From Isoetes taiwanensis (lineage: Eukaryota > Streptophyta > Lycopodiopsida > Isoetales > Isoetaceae): a stretch of DNA of 64,000 nucleotides. The first letter of the stretch is position 1, and each line of letters begins with the position of its first letter. Positions 11,468 through 23,632 of the stretch are shown here, one piece after another. Under the pieces are notes generated by a model that was given only the letters and a program-made list of their open reading frames with translations, did not search any database and had not been told where the DNA came from. The stretch covers positions 4,457,279 through 4,521,278 of the forward strand of contig JAJEKV010000067.1 of NCBI GenBank assembly GCA_021234155.1, read 5' to 3'. Made by a program: the position numbers and the translations under genes.

Positions 11468-13800
11468 ATAAGTCGGGTTTCGTTTTTAATCCAGGATGAT
11501 GCACGTAAGCAGGAATTCGTGTTAATCCAAGACAACCTTAATCCAGGATGATGCACATAAGGGGGGATTCACATTAATCCAAGATGTTCAAACGTTCTAG
11601 TAAATGTGTATGTGGCGTCATTCCATCTGAATAGGTGCTTGGCTTTATACGGGCCATCAATCAGTATAGAAACCATCCCGTAAATAGGGTATTTGCATTT
11701 AGAATGATGCAATCAAAATTGATATAAAGTTTTCGTTGGTCAACCTCTAGGCGCCCACATCACAACAATTGTCTTAAGAATCTCTAGAAGCATTGATGGG
11801 CTCGATGTAAAGCTCATCTTTTATGTTGACATGCACAAAGGATTAACTTATTTTTGTGCCCCGTAAAGTGGCGCGCTTTAAATTGTAGTTCTGAGGTGTC
11901 TCTATATAGCCTTTTGATGTAAGAGAAATTATCTGGAGCTGCTATCTTTAATGATATTTCTATTAGTGGTATAAATGTTGGCATAATTCTCTATTAGTGT
12001 GTATAAACTTTGGCATGATACTAAATTTTGTTGACGTTGTTGTTTGCTCTCTCATGTTTGCAATGAAAACTTTTTTTTTGCTGCCAACTTACAAACTAAA
12101 TCTTAGACGTTGAACCAAAATAACATCAAGTTTATAGAATCAAAGAATCAACTCCCTATATAAAGTGAGGACAATTTAATTTGATGTTAATCATTGGGCA
12201 TAAGTGATACTAAACATACAAATAAATCATTGGGCAAAATGTTGTGTAATAAAGCAGGTCCGTAAGGTGGGTGAGCATTATATATAAATAATGGCATTTC
12301 ACTTGAGCATTTTTGTAATAAAAGAGCTATTGTTTACGCTCGACCATTGTTTTCACTGTGCTAACTCAAAACAAAAATGTGCACAAACATTTATGTATTG
12401 TTAAGTTTTTGTTCGTCCAACATTTGATGTGTGTAGCACAAAATATGTCATTTTTCCTATATTGAAAGCTTCCATCCATCCATAAAAAATATGATAAATG
12501 ATTCAGGCTTAGCATTAACAATAAAGGATGTTACAAACATACAATAGCATGTGAGAATCATAGTGCTGAAGGTAAAGCTTCTGTTTGTAGGTGACAAATT
12601 GACTTTTAAAACATAAAAATTACTACCTCAAAATAGAAGAAAATTACTACCTACATAGCATAGAAAACTTCACTAAAATATTTCTAGCATAGAAATCAGT
12701 CCATGTTATCACAGAAGGAATGTTTATTGCCTCCAATTTCTGTTGACTGATCAGATTCACATATGAGGACTCTGCAAAAGGATCAGATTTATTGGTAAAC
12801 ACGGAGAATCAAGTAGCATATTGCATGCTACAATCATAGATGCCACTATAATAATTCTTTCAAGCTAGCAAACCAAGAGCTGGGAAGTGCATGCTACATA
12901 ATTTGACATCCAGTATGATAAAGTACCATGGTTGCCACCATTATTACCTTATTCATGATCTGCTTCATGCATTTGAACTCTTCTTCAAAACATGGCCTTG
13001 CAACTGTGGACAATACATCAATATTTTGCAGCATGAGAAACTCTCTGAGACATGACAATTGTAGTAACTCTTCAAGTATGTTCTGGTGTTATGAGATTGC
13101 TTAAGCAAAAGCATTTAGAAGCTTATGTAAACACAAAATACGTATTCAAGAAATGGTTGAGTAGTTAAGACAACCTACTAACTTGCAATCCATGAAATAA
13201 AAAGACAAATCTGCAAACATAAACTATTGTAGAGGCAAGTTTTGGATGTAGAAAGTAAAAAAATTGGCATTGTAACATATTGCCTACAGTAATAGCTATT
13301 TGATAGGGAACTCAACATTTCTTCAAAGAATACGCTTTTGCACTATGGCAGTTCATTCCAAAAATGCAGAAAATAAAAATATGAAATGGAGATATATCTT
13401 AATAAGGTACAGGACCATAGAGAATCTCCAAGTGTTGTGAACAATTACATGCAAGGAGGTAATGCAAACAATGCGAGAAACTTGAGAATGGAAATATGCT
13501 CCTGCATGGTACATTTAAAAAACTTTTTGGATAGTAAGAAACTTCTTGGATGGTACATTTGAACCTCTAAAGGATAGAACTGTATGAGATGGAGAGTAAT
13601 TTGGACAAAAGGTACACTTACCTGATCCAACTTTGCCCTTCAAATTCGCTCCTTGCTTCTAATAGGCCTGCAATTATATTGGATGTACAATGAAATAGTG
13701 CACAATGAAATAGATGGACATGGGTATACAATGAAAATAGATATATACACGATCCATCTTCTGACTTTTTAAAGCAAGTGCTCCTTACCTTTAACCAAGT

Positions 13801-13960
13801 TTGGAGCCGACAAATCGGAAAAGCGTTGTTTATCTATGAACACGAAAATAGGGGCATTCGTCACCTTTGTATAATGCTCAAAATTAAAAATAGCCTTTCC
13901 AATCATGTTCATAGATAAAGGACAATGCCCCTCACCATGATAGACCAACGCTTTCTAGGT
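13801..13960. repeat. centre of the palindrome with shuffled inverted blocks
   Basis: Short blocks found on the left of the centre (GCGTTG, TTATCTATGAACA, GGGGCATT) recur inverted on the right, but the second and third blocks are in swapped order. The near-identity of the arms breaks down here, with small indels already beginning around 13690. Confidence 0.65.
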
Positions 13961-16299
13961 TCCAAACTTGGTTAAACACATATGAGCATTTGGATTTAAA
14001 GTCGTGGAAGATGGATCAGGTGTATATATCTATTTTCATTGTATACCCATGTCCATCTATTTCATTGTGCAGCTATTTCATTGTACATCTGAATATAATT
14101 GCAGGCCTATTAGAAGCAAGGAGCGAATTTGAAGGGCAAAGTTGGATCAGGTAAGTGTACCTTTTGTCCAAATTACTCTCCATCTCATACAGTTCTATCC
14201 TTTAGAGGTTCAAATGTACCATCCAAGAAGTTTCTTACTATCCAAAAAGTTTTTTAAATGTACCATGCAGGAGCATATTTCCATTCTCAAGTTTCTCGCA
14301 TTGTTTGCATTACCTCCTTGCATGTAATTGTTCACAACACTTGGAGATTCTCTATGGTCCTGTACCTTATTAAGATATATCTCCATTTCATATTTTTATT
14401 TTCTGCATTTTTGGAATGAACTGCCATAGTGCAAAAGCGTATTCTTTGAAGAAATGTTGAGTTCCCTATCAAATAGCTATTACTGTAGGCAATATGTTAC
14501 AATGCCAATTTTTTTACTTTCTACATCCAAAACTTGCCTCTACAATAGTTTATGTTTGCAGATTTGTCTTTTTATTTCATGGATTGCAAGTTAGTAGGTT
14601 GTCTTAACTACTCAACCATTTCTTGAATACGTATTTTGTGTTTACATAAGCTTCTAAATGCTTTTGCTTAAGCAATCTCATAACACCAGAACATACTTGA
14701 AGAGTTACTACAATTGTCATGTCTCAGAGAGTTTCTCATGCTGCAAAATATTGATGTATTGTCCACAGTTGCAAGGCCATGTTTTGAAGAAGAGTTCAAA
14801 TGCATGAAGCAGATCATGAATAAGGTAATAATGGTGGCAACCATGGTACTTTATCATACTGGATGTCAAATTATGTAGCATGCACTTCCCAGCTCTTGGT
14901 TTGCTAGCTTGAAAGAATTATTATAGTGGCATCTATGATTGTAGCATGCAATATGCTACTTGATTCTCCGTGTTTACCAATAAATCTGATCCTTTTGCAG
15001 AGTCCTCATATGTGAATCTGATCAGTCAACAGAAATTGGAGGCAATAAACATTCCTTCTGTGATAACATGGACTGATTTCTATGCTAGAAATATTTTAGT
15101 GAAGTTTTCTATGCTATGTAGGTAGTAATTTTCTTCTATTTTGAGGTAGTAATTTTTATGTTTTAAAAGTCAATCTGTCACCTACAAACAGAAGCTTTAC
15201 CTTCAGCACTATGATTCTCACATGCTATTGTATGTTTGTAACATCCTTTATTGTTAATGCTAAGCCTGAATCATTTATCATATTTTATATGGATGGATGG
15301 AAGCTTTCAATATAGGAAAAATGACATATTTTGTGCTACACACATCAAATGTTGGACGAACAAAAACTTAACAATACATAAATGTTTGTGCACATTTTTG
15401 TTTTGAGTTAGCACAGTGAAAACAATGGTCGAGCGTAAACAATAGCTCTTTTATTACAAAAAATGCTCAAGTGAAATGCCATTATTTATATATAATGCTC
15501 AGTCCACGGACACCTGTTTATTACACAACATTTTGCCCAATGATTTATTTGTATGTTTAGTATCACTTATGCCCAATGATTAACATCAAATTAAATTGTC
15601 CTCACTTTATATAGGGAGTTGATTCTTTGATTCTATAAACTTGATGTTATTTTGGTTCAACGTCTAAGATTTAGTTTGTAAGTTGGCAGCAAAAAAAAAG
15701 TTTTCATTGCAAACATGAGAGAGCAAACAACAACGTCAACAAAATTTAGTATCATGCCAAAGTTTATACACACTAATAGAGAATTATGCCAACATTTATA
15801 CCACTAATAGAAATATCATTAAAGATAGCAGCTCCAGATAATTTCTCTTACATCAAAAGGCTATATAGAGACACCTCAGAACTACAATTTAAGCGCACCA
15901 CTTTACAGGCACAAAATAAGTTAATCCTTTGTGCATGTCAACATAAAAGATGAGCTTTACATCGAGCCCATCAATGCTTCTAGAGATTCTTAAGACAATT
16001 GTTGTGATGTGGGCGCCTAGAGGTTGACCAACGAAAACTTTATATCAATTTTGATTGCATCATTCTAAATGCAAATACCCTATTTACGGGATGGTTTCTA
16101 TACTGATTGATGGCCCGTATAAAGCCAAGCACCTATTCAGATGGAATGACGCCACATACACATTTACTAGAACGTTTGAACATCTTGGATTAATGTGAAT
16201 CCCCCCTTATGTGCATCATCCTGGATTAAGGTTGTCTTGGATTAACACGAATTCCTGCTTACGTGCATCATCCTGGATTAAAAACGAAACCCGACTTAT

Positions 16300-16329
16300 G
16301 CCCGGCAACGCCGGGCACACGTTTACTAG
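16300..16329 (+). repeat. Helitron 3' end, right arm of palindrome
   Basis: Plus-strand hairpin GCCCGGCAACGCCGGGC (16300-16316), then ACACGTTTA and CTAG (16326-16329), followed by T. It is the mirror image of the tail at 11438 and equally canonical. Confidence 0.88.
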
Positions 16330-16399
16330 TTGTATCATTACAGCGAGGATGATACAAAGCGGAGGAGATCCCCACCATGATCGTCGCCTTTCAGAATTT

Positions 16400-16566
16400 G
16401 TAACAACCATCTGAGGTAATTTCAGAGAGAAGAGTGGAGTGGAGGCTAATAAAAAGGCAACGGATAAACGCTTAAAGGAAAAAATGAGCGAAAAAACTTT
16501 CCGGAAAACAAAAAAATCTTCCATAAAACATGCTTTTGCTCCAAAACTCATGCAAAACTCATGCGT
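16400..16566 (-). mobile_element. remnant of a fifth Helitron unit (5' part)
   Basis: AAAAGGCAACGG, CCGGAAAAC and CCGGCGTGAGCG at 16450-16580 resemble the CCGG-rich 5' region shared by the Helitron units farther right. It abuts the tail hairpin of the next unit (about 16577-16593) without the usual CTAG/TC junction, as if a small deletion removed the boundary. Confidence 0.45.
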
Positions 16567-17383
16567 TTTCCGGCGTGAGCGATGGGTGCCCGGAGTTGCC
16601 GGGCTAATGTCTTGGCATCTGTTTTTACTCGGCCTCAAACGTCCATAGGCGCCAACTTCGACAACATCGCATGTTCGACCTCTAACGTCCATATGTCCAA
16701 CTTCGACAACATCGCATGTTGATATTGGCAAGAATGGACATTATTTGCTTTTGTAATTATTTTTGTTACTAAAATTGTCTAATGACAGTATCATCAATGT
16801 ATTAACTTTGAGTTTATGGATTTCAGTAGAGAAAAGAATGTTTTTTAAGGAATGGGAGGAGCAGTTAAATCTACCTCTACGTTAATAACTACCTTCGTAA
16901 ATGTAAGGAAACGGCTATTCTGCCCATGGAGCCAACGACAGCATACCATGTGGCACCAATTCTTTTTAACCTAAATTTCATAGTGACGATTATAGCGGCG
17001 ATTACAGTCACGGCCGAATATCAATCGGCAATTACGGCCCGTTCTCGGCACTACTTCCATCCTTGAACACTTGAGCATTGTAATGACATCCATTGTTTGA
17101 TAATTCTTCATGTCTGAACACATCCAATACCAAATTCATAAACCCTAAACCACTGCCGATCCTTACTGATTACCTTTATATTTGAAGAATCCTAATTATT
17201 CCATTGGTTGTATATATGATAAACACTTTAACTCATATAACGCTAAACAATAAACCCCAACCCTAAACTGCTATCATATATAGGCCAGTTGGTCTCCGTG
17301 GACTTTAAAAACATATTCTATTCTATTCTATTAATGATTGATTGATTGATTGATTGAAGTCACGCCGTTTGAAGACCCTCAGG

Positions 17384-17434
17384 TCCATTTTTATAGACAA
17401 AATCAGCATTAATGATTTTGTCTATAAAAATGGA
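17384..17434. repeat. perfect 21-bp-stem hairpin
   Basis: TCCATTTTTATAGACAAAATC at 17384-17404 is followed by a 9-nt loop and its exact complement at 17414-17434. A GATT microsatellite lies just upstream and a GT run at about 17470-17488 downstream. Nothing coding surrounds it. Confidence 0.9.
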
Positions 17435-19780
17435 TGTCAAGCGAGGAGTCATTAATAACTATGTTGGCATGTGTGTGTGTGTGTGTATATCCTTTGTGCA
17501 CTTACTAATATTGATGCATTTATAATTCTAATTGCCATAGCCATAACATCCATCATCTATCATTGCTTGCTCGAGGAGGGCATAATGTCCTTCCCTAGAC
17601 CACTATACATACCTAAAGACCTAGCAAGATAGGGATGAGACAAAAATGGAACTTTTATTTAAATAGTTGACGGGTTTTATGGAGATCATAATTGATGCAA
17701 TTGACAACATGCCAATGAAATATGTGAAGATTTGCAATTGCGTGGCAATGCATTTGCAATAGATTATGCTTGTTTTAATGGATAATTTTGGTTGTGTATG
17801 TGCAATTTCTTTGTTTTTCTTATGCTTGTTTTAGTGGATAATTTATTTGCTTTTCATGGACTGTAACAATCTGAAGCATGCAACCTATCACTACCCACTT
17901 GTACAATTATTGAGTAAAAGGACGTCGAGAAAGATAATGGGAATAAAAACACTATACAACAATTTATTATGACAGATGGAATCCACAGGTTTGTAATGTC
18001 CTAATTCTATTGAATTTGACCAGTAATACAAAGGAAAAGTCTCTTCCAATTCTTTCAAGAATACTTGGAATTGCGAAGGACAAAGTATCTTCCAATTCTG
18101 TTGGCAATACTTGGAACCTCTTATAGGGGTTGGTAATCCTTGTTGCAAAACATTAACCAACTGAAAAACCTTTTATGGTAAGAGTACTTAACCTGTGGAC
18201 CACTTATAATTGCATGCAACCTAATTAATCTCTTCTAGCCTAAAGATTTCTCCTTTAGAGCTTCAAAGTGCTTCTGGATGCAGGCCTTTCCTGCAACGTT
18301 TATTCTCCAAATTCTGCAACAGACAGTTTGAGATTCCGTTTAGCTATAATGGAGTTAGTATCCATGATATCATGAAGCTCATCATTGTTCTTTCCCTAGA
18401 CAACATAAATAATAAGATTCACAAAATAGCATGTAACTTGATCGTCTGGCTTCTATAGGTATAGTGAATTGTAAATGGAATGTTTCTGCAAATATAGCCC
18501 ATGGTCTGCAAAACATGCTATCTTCTTCCTCCCCATTGCAACCTCTCTAAACTTTGCTAAGCCAGGATTTGCTCCTTAAAATGTAGAACCCAAATCTGAT
18601 AACCAAGGCTCCAGCATGGCCGCTTTGTAAGAAAGAGATACATTCTCATTTCTACATGCTTTAAATTGCTGTTCATCCTCATTTGTACATGCATGTGGAA
18701 TAGCCTCTTGAAAATTGAGAATGAAGGGGTAGAGGTACACATAGCAGAGGTACTATGAGGAAGAGCAAATGCTAAGCAAAGGCATTTTTATAGGAAATCC
18801 AATATAGTAGCCAAAACATAAACAAATAGGAGAAAATGTGCGACCATCATAAGATGCTCAAGCTTTCCTGTTTGATGACTAAAGCAGTATATCTTTCTGC
18901 ATAAAGAGAGAAATATCAAGCACGCGCAAAAAATTCTAAATGCTCTTAGATGAAGGAAGAAACATAAGAATTAGAAAGAAGTGCAAAGAATTAGCAAAGA
19001 TGAAATAAAACAGGGATGTGTTCTTGATTATTCCAACCGTTATGTAAACTGTATCCGTCTTTGTCTCTGTACATCTTCTCTACTTCCATATGTCTGCCAC
19101 CAACGCCTATAAATGACAAAAGAAATGAAATGAATCAAGATTCTAGCACCGAACTAAGGTTGCTTGCTTGTTCCTAAATCTGTGAGGAAAATGGCAAAAG
19201 AACGAAACTGCATTTTGCTTGTTCCTAAATCTATGATAAAAATGGAAAAAGAACGAAACTGCATTTATGTCTTGCCTCGTCAACAGAACAGAAGTTGGAA
19301 TCCTTTGTTTGTGTGAAAATTCTGGTTGTAGGCATCCTTAAAGCTGGATTGGATGCCGTTCTATAGACCCACATAAAGACCGGTGAAGAATCGCTACAGA
19401 AAGATCTACTGCACGCTGTTACACACTGTTGCAGTGCTATTTTATAGAAGTCTTCAACTACGGTTTTGCTCCAGGTTTGCAAGTTTGCTTGTGTCACCAC
19501 AACTACATCGCCATATCTGCAGCTCCATCGCGATATTGAACCTAAAACTCCATCGTACAATGGCAGAGCACACAGAGAACAGAAATCACAAACCCCTAAA
19601 TGTTACAAACTGCTCACATACCTTCTCACAGGGAAAAATCGGGGCCAGGCTATGGCACAGGATTTAGGGTGCCCTTGCAGCGACTGTTTCAGCGACTTTC
19701 TTGTGATTTCCATTTGATTTGATGGAGTCATGATCTAAACGGCCATAACCCTATCCACCGCCCACTGCTCAGATGTGTGA
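17435..19780. other. interior of Helitron unit A, no supported gene
   Basis: Only short frames are seen. A direct repeat of CTTGCTTGTTCCTAAATCT lies at about 19165-19245. No protein domain was recognised. Confidence 0.4.
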
Positions 19781-19787
19781 AGGAGTA

Positions 19788-19900
19788 GATAACGCCCTGG
19801 GCCGAGGGTGTTACTGAAAAAAAAATACGCGCACGCCCGAGCCATTTTTGATGGCCCGAAAATTTTTTTTGAAGTAACACCCGAGGGCCAGGGCGTTATC
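19788..19900. repeat. 113-bp hairpin in unit A
   Basis: GATAACGCCCTGGGCCGAGG continuing to GTGTTACT (19788-19815) has an inverted partner at 19873-19900 that differs by one small rearrangement in GGGCC. The TAACAC/GTGTTA words recur outside the arms at about 19985-20085, so this may be the core of a small foldback element. Confidence 0.75.
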
Positions 19901-21054
19901 GCCCTTAACACACTGCCCCGAGAGTTTTGGGCCATCCGATCATTATCAAAATCGATCTGGATCCGTTCATTTCATAACATCCTAGGGTGTTATGGAGTAG
20001 CAGTGTGTTATAGCTCCAGTAACACACTGATCAAGATTGATCTGAACCGTTGGATCACTATAAACTTGAGGGGCAGTGTGTTAAGGAAAGGGAACTGCCA
20101 CGAAAAATTTTTGGGCTCGAAACCTCAAAATCCGGCGTGAGCGTGGAAAAACCGGCGTGAGCGCCCGCCAGAAAAAGCGTTAGATCCGGCGATAAAAACA
20201 TTTTAAATAAGTAGACTAGTAAACGTGTGCCCGGCGTTGCCGGGCTAACATTGGAAACATATTAACGACTTCACTTAATTTAGTGCACATACCAACAAAA
20301 CATTGAGAACTAAGAAATTGGGTTTCAAGAAATGAATCCACAGTTGGATTCATACCTTTGATAAGAATGCACAAAAACAATACATGTTTTTATAGAAGAT
20401 GCAGACGAAATCACATGTTTTGTTGCGGTTCCACATATGGACCTCAGAAAATGCACAGGTCCAAACTATGTGTTTGTTCTTAAATAAGTGTAGCTTATCC
20501 CCTGTTACATCATCCCAAACACTGAAGCATCCCAAACACTTAAATGTTTTCATCAATAGAAATATAACAGCAGATTGCTTCCATTGACATGGCAACTTGA
20601 CAGAAATAATTTCAAAGATATAAAGTGGGGGATGCCAAACAAAAAAGATGACAAATCACTTGGGGAAATCACTCGGTTCTATAATAAAAGGTTGCATAGA
20701 AGTATGGATATCATTTATTGCGTCTGGAAGCCTCTGCCAGAAACTGTGAGTCTTAAGCAAGCTCAAATTAAGAGCTGGCGTAGTTGAGTGATGTCTTAAA
20801 GTGTCTACAGCGAACTAAATAGTCCACAGACCAGCATGTAACCCATATCATGATGCTGGAATGAATCTGGTTGTTTTGGCTTCCCAAGAAGGGGACTTTC
20901 ATTCTGCTTTATTCAATCTAGAAATAGATAAGGGCTGTGTCTGGGTTGCTTGGCTTCATTATAAAAAAAGAAACAGACCTATTGCACATGTTTAATTTGC
21001 TTCAGATGCCTTTTACAATCACATGATGACATGCATGTCCCGTCCATATAAAAT

Positions 21055-21620
21055 TTGAAAGAGATATGAATGACTTTTTATAAGGCAAAGCAACTAACCC
21101 ATATGAGTTTGTAGCCGCAGCAGCAATTTTTATGCCATGCCTGGCATCACGTCAAAATGATGTAGCATAGGCAGAAAAATTTATAAACCTTGTTGATGTC
21201 CTTGCAAGCATGGCTTTACCTGTCAATCAATACAAAAGAAAGGTTTAATTTCACCAATCCATGTCTTAAAATCCACTTCAACCCTTGCCTCGCATTTAAA
21301 GCAATTTCCCCCCTCAATAGCACATTGTTTTCTCTAATCTACACCATATGAAAAGGCCCCAGCAAAGCCACTAAAACTATAAATGCCTTTTTGGCATTAG
21401 CACTAAGAATGCCAAGCTTTGCAACCAAGAGTAACCAGTGTCATGCTCCCATCTTCTTGTAAGAAGAATCAGTAGTAAGGCCAAAAAGCGGCCTTGGCAT
21501 ATCTCAGCCTTAGCCTGTTAATATTAGTAGGCATGGAAAATAAAATGAGATGAAGGTAAAATATCATGCAGGGCACTCACCTTACGATTCTCAGGATTGA
21601 GCAGCTTACTTAGATTACCC
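21055..21620. repeat. interior segment shared by Helitron units B and C (copy in B)
   Basis: This segment is homologous to 25605-26170 in unit C. Matching blocks include GAGTTTGTAGC with a CAGCAG run, TTGATGTCCTTGCAAGCATGG, GAAGGCCCCAGCAAAGCCAC and GCAACCAAGAGTAACCAGTG. Spacing is conserved with small indels. It may be captured host sequence, but I do not recognise a protein in it. Confidence 0.8.
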
Positions 21621-22023
21621 TGCACCTTTTGTCCTGAAATTGATTCACGAATCTTGCAAACGCTTAATCTGCATAAAAAAAAACTTCCATAAGAGCTTTC
21701 TAAAGATATAAAGAATGAAAAGTGATGGCATGCCTCATAAAGTTGACGTGACCCCTTTATAGCATACATAATACATATTTGGGAAGAAACAAATCTGTTG
21801 TTGTAGCAGAACTCTATGATAATTGAGTAAAAGCCCAACAGCTTTATTCTAATGGTATATACTTTGTACTGCAGCTTCCCCTTGCTCCCGTGGAAGATGC
21901 CAACGTCAAACCTATTGCAGATGCCAACATCAAACCTAATGCAGGAAATCATGCTATGACAATCAAGTTGACCAAGATAGAAAAAAAAATAAAGAACTCT
22001 AGCACATCAAATTGCATTTTCCA

Positions 22024-22139
22024 GGCATCTTGAAGCAAAATAATGAGGTGGAAAGCTAAAATAAAATTAACACTTCTCATGTGGCATCTTGAAGCAAAAC
22101 AATGAGGTGGAAAGCTGAAATAAAATTAACACTTCTCGT
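22024..22139. repeat. tandem duplication of about 59 bp in unit B
   Basis: GGCATCTTGAAGCAAAA, AATGAGGTGGAAAGCT and AAATAAAATTAACACTTCTC occur twice in succession with three or so substitutions. A smaller duplication (ATATCTCAAGAAAGCTTCCC) follows at about 22805-22875. Confidence 0.85.
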
Positions 22140-23524
22140 GTCTATGGATAATAAATAAGAGGAAAACTGTAAGATATGACAGAATAGAACTTGTGCAGGA
22201 GCTTGAGCAAGGAGATCTTGGGTTTGGCCTTGATTCAAAAATAATCAACGGTAGAAGAAAGCAATGGCGTAGGTATGATTAAGAATAGAAAAAAACTTGA
22301 TTTCCTGGCAAATCTTGAAGCTACTGCTAGACATTACATAGATTAGAAACTCAAAATTTCGAAGAGTTATGTACCTTCTAATAATTGAAATGGCATCCTT
22401 GGAAACCTTTCATCAGATAGAATGAAGCTGGAGCTAATTTAGTATGTGTTCTGCACAAACGGATGTTGCACCAATGCCGAAAGCCTCTATTGCTGGCAAA
22501 ACTTTGCTCGAAACAGGACCTCCAAAAATCGAGGACCTCCAAAAACAACCTGCTCCAAAACATAAAAAGCTCCAAGTCCACAGAGCTCATATAGGAATCC
22601 TATCAAAGTCGAAATCTAAAAGAACTGCTAAAAAATCTACCTGGAACTTGAAGCTATGGCCGCCAAAACTCGACATGCTAACATATTTCTGTAAAAATCC
22701 ACGAATCCACAGCTTGAAGTGCAGGGGAACCGCCTAAACCAGCGGGTATGTTTCTTCCAGAATAAATAATGGCTCAAGCTTCTGAAAAATGCATCTGAAA
22801 AATGCATATATCTCAAGAAAGCTTCCCTCTAAACATGAATCATATATCTCAAGAAAGCTTCCCTCTAAACATGAATAAAATGAAGTCCAGAAGCATATTA
22901 CCCGATGCTGGATGAAGATGGTGCTGCCCGAGGCCTTTAAGATTGGCGTTATACAGAGGAAAAAGGCATAACGGCGATGCTCCTGAAGACCTAAAACTTA
23001 AAATCAAATGAAGAAATGAAAGAACCGAAAGCCTTTGGAAAATCTGCTACCTAATGCCAGATGAAGCTGGTACTCCCTGAGCCTTTTGGGGTTCATTTTG
23101 CTTCTACCATTTTGAAGTTTTAGCAAGAGATCATGGAAGGAGGAGGAGGAGGAGAATCATCCCGGCTCAGGATGATCATGGATGAAAGAAACGCCAACAA
23201 TGATTTTCTGGCCGGAAATGCTTTTTCGCTTCAGAACCGACGGAACTGGTGCCCATGCTCTGCTTTGGCGAACTCTCGCCACTATTCTGTGTTAACCCAC
23301 GGGCACCGCCCACACCCAAGAGAGAGAAAGTTGATGCCGGAAAACGAAGAGAAGAAAAAAAAAAAATAGTTGGAAGAAGAAGTTTTGCCGGAAAAAGCGT
23401 CACATGGCCGGGAAAAGCGTAACAGCCGGCGGCCGGAAAGGGGAAACCGGCGTGAGAGAGAAAGGGCAAAAACATTTTAAGTAAGTAGACTAGTAAACGT
23501 GTGCCCGGCGTTGCCGGGCTAATG

Positions 23525-23632
23525 TTTTGACTTGTGTTTTTTACGGGGCCTTTAACTTCCATATGTGCAACTTCTGACTTGTGTTTTTTATGGGGCCTTT
23601 AACTTCCATATGTGCAACTTCCGACAACAGCA
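23525..23632. repeat. 50-bp tandem duplication next to the unit C tail
   Basis: TGACTTGTGTTTTTTA, GGGGCCTTTAACTTCCATAT and GTGCAACTTC are repeated twice in direct succession just inside the tail. Confidence 0.85.

Larger units (their letters stand above)
11438..16329. mobile_element. two-tailed Helitron palindrome (4.9 kb inverted repeat)
   Basis: The left arm (11438 to about 13790) and the right arm (about 13975 to 16329) are inverted copies of each other and almost identical over roughly 2.3 kb. A central spacer of about 170 bp holds shuffled short inverted blocks. Each outer end is a canonical Helitron 3' terminus: a 17-nt GC hairpin (GCCCGGCAACGCCGGGC), then ACACGTTTA, then CTAG, then a flanking T. 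The left one reads on the minus strand, the right one on the plus strand. No Helitron 5' end or Rep/helicase frame is seen. Identical 61-codon frames at 13445-13630 and 14142-14327 are only the mirrored arms. Confidence 0.85.
16567..20215 (-). mobile_element. Helitron unit A (non-autonomous)
   Basis: The 5' end on the minus strand is TCTACTTATTTAAAATG starting at 20215, directly fused to the CTAG of unit B. At the far end, a tail-like hairpin (GCCCGGCAACTCCGGGC on the minus strand, about 16577-16593) is preceded by the same subterminal sequence as other units (GGGCTAATGTCTTGGCATCTG on the plus strand), but its terminal CTAG is lost. The interior carries no Rep or helicase frame, only short open frames, so the unit is non-autonomous. 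Confidence 0.7.
20216..23489 (-). mobile_element. Helitron unit B (3.3 kb, both ends present)
   Basis: On the minus strand the unit starts TCTACTTACTTAAAATG at 23489 and ends at 20216 with hairpin GCCCGGCAACGCCGGGC (20229-20245), ACACGTTTA and CTAG. Its 5' 230 bp (GC-rich, many CCGG words) match the 5' regions of units C and D. The left edge is fused directly to the TC of unit A and the right edge directly to the CTAG of unit C, with no host bases between. No Rep/helicase is present. It shares a captured interior segment with unit C. Confidence 0.85.

Noticed and set aside
13445-14327. Two identical 61-codon frames, one per strand
   Set aside because: They are mirror images created by the palindrome arms; no protein feature supports a gene.
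16216-16731. 171-codon minus-strand frame
   Set aside because: It crosses the end of the palindrome and a Helitron tail hairpin, so it is a chance frame through repeat ends.
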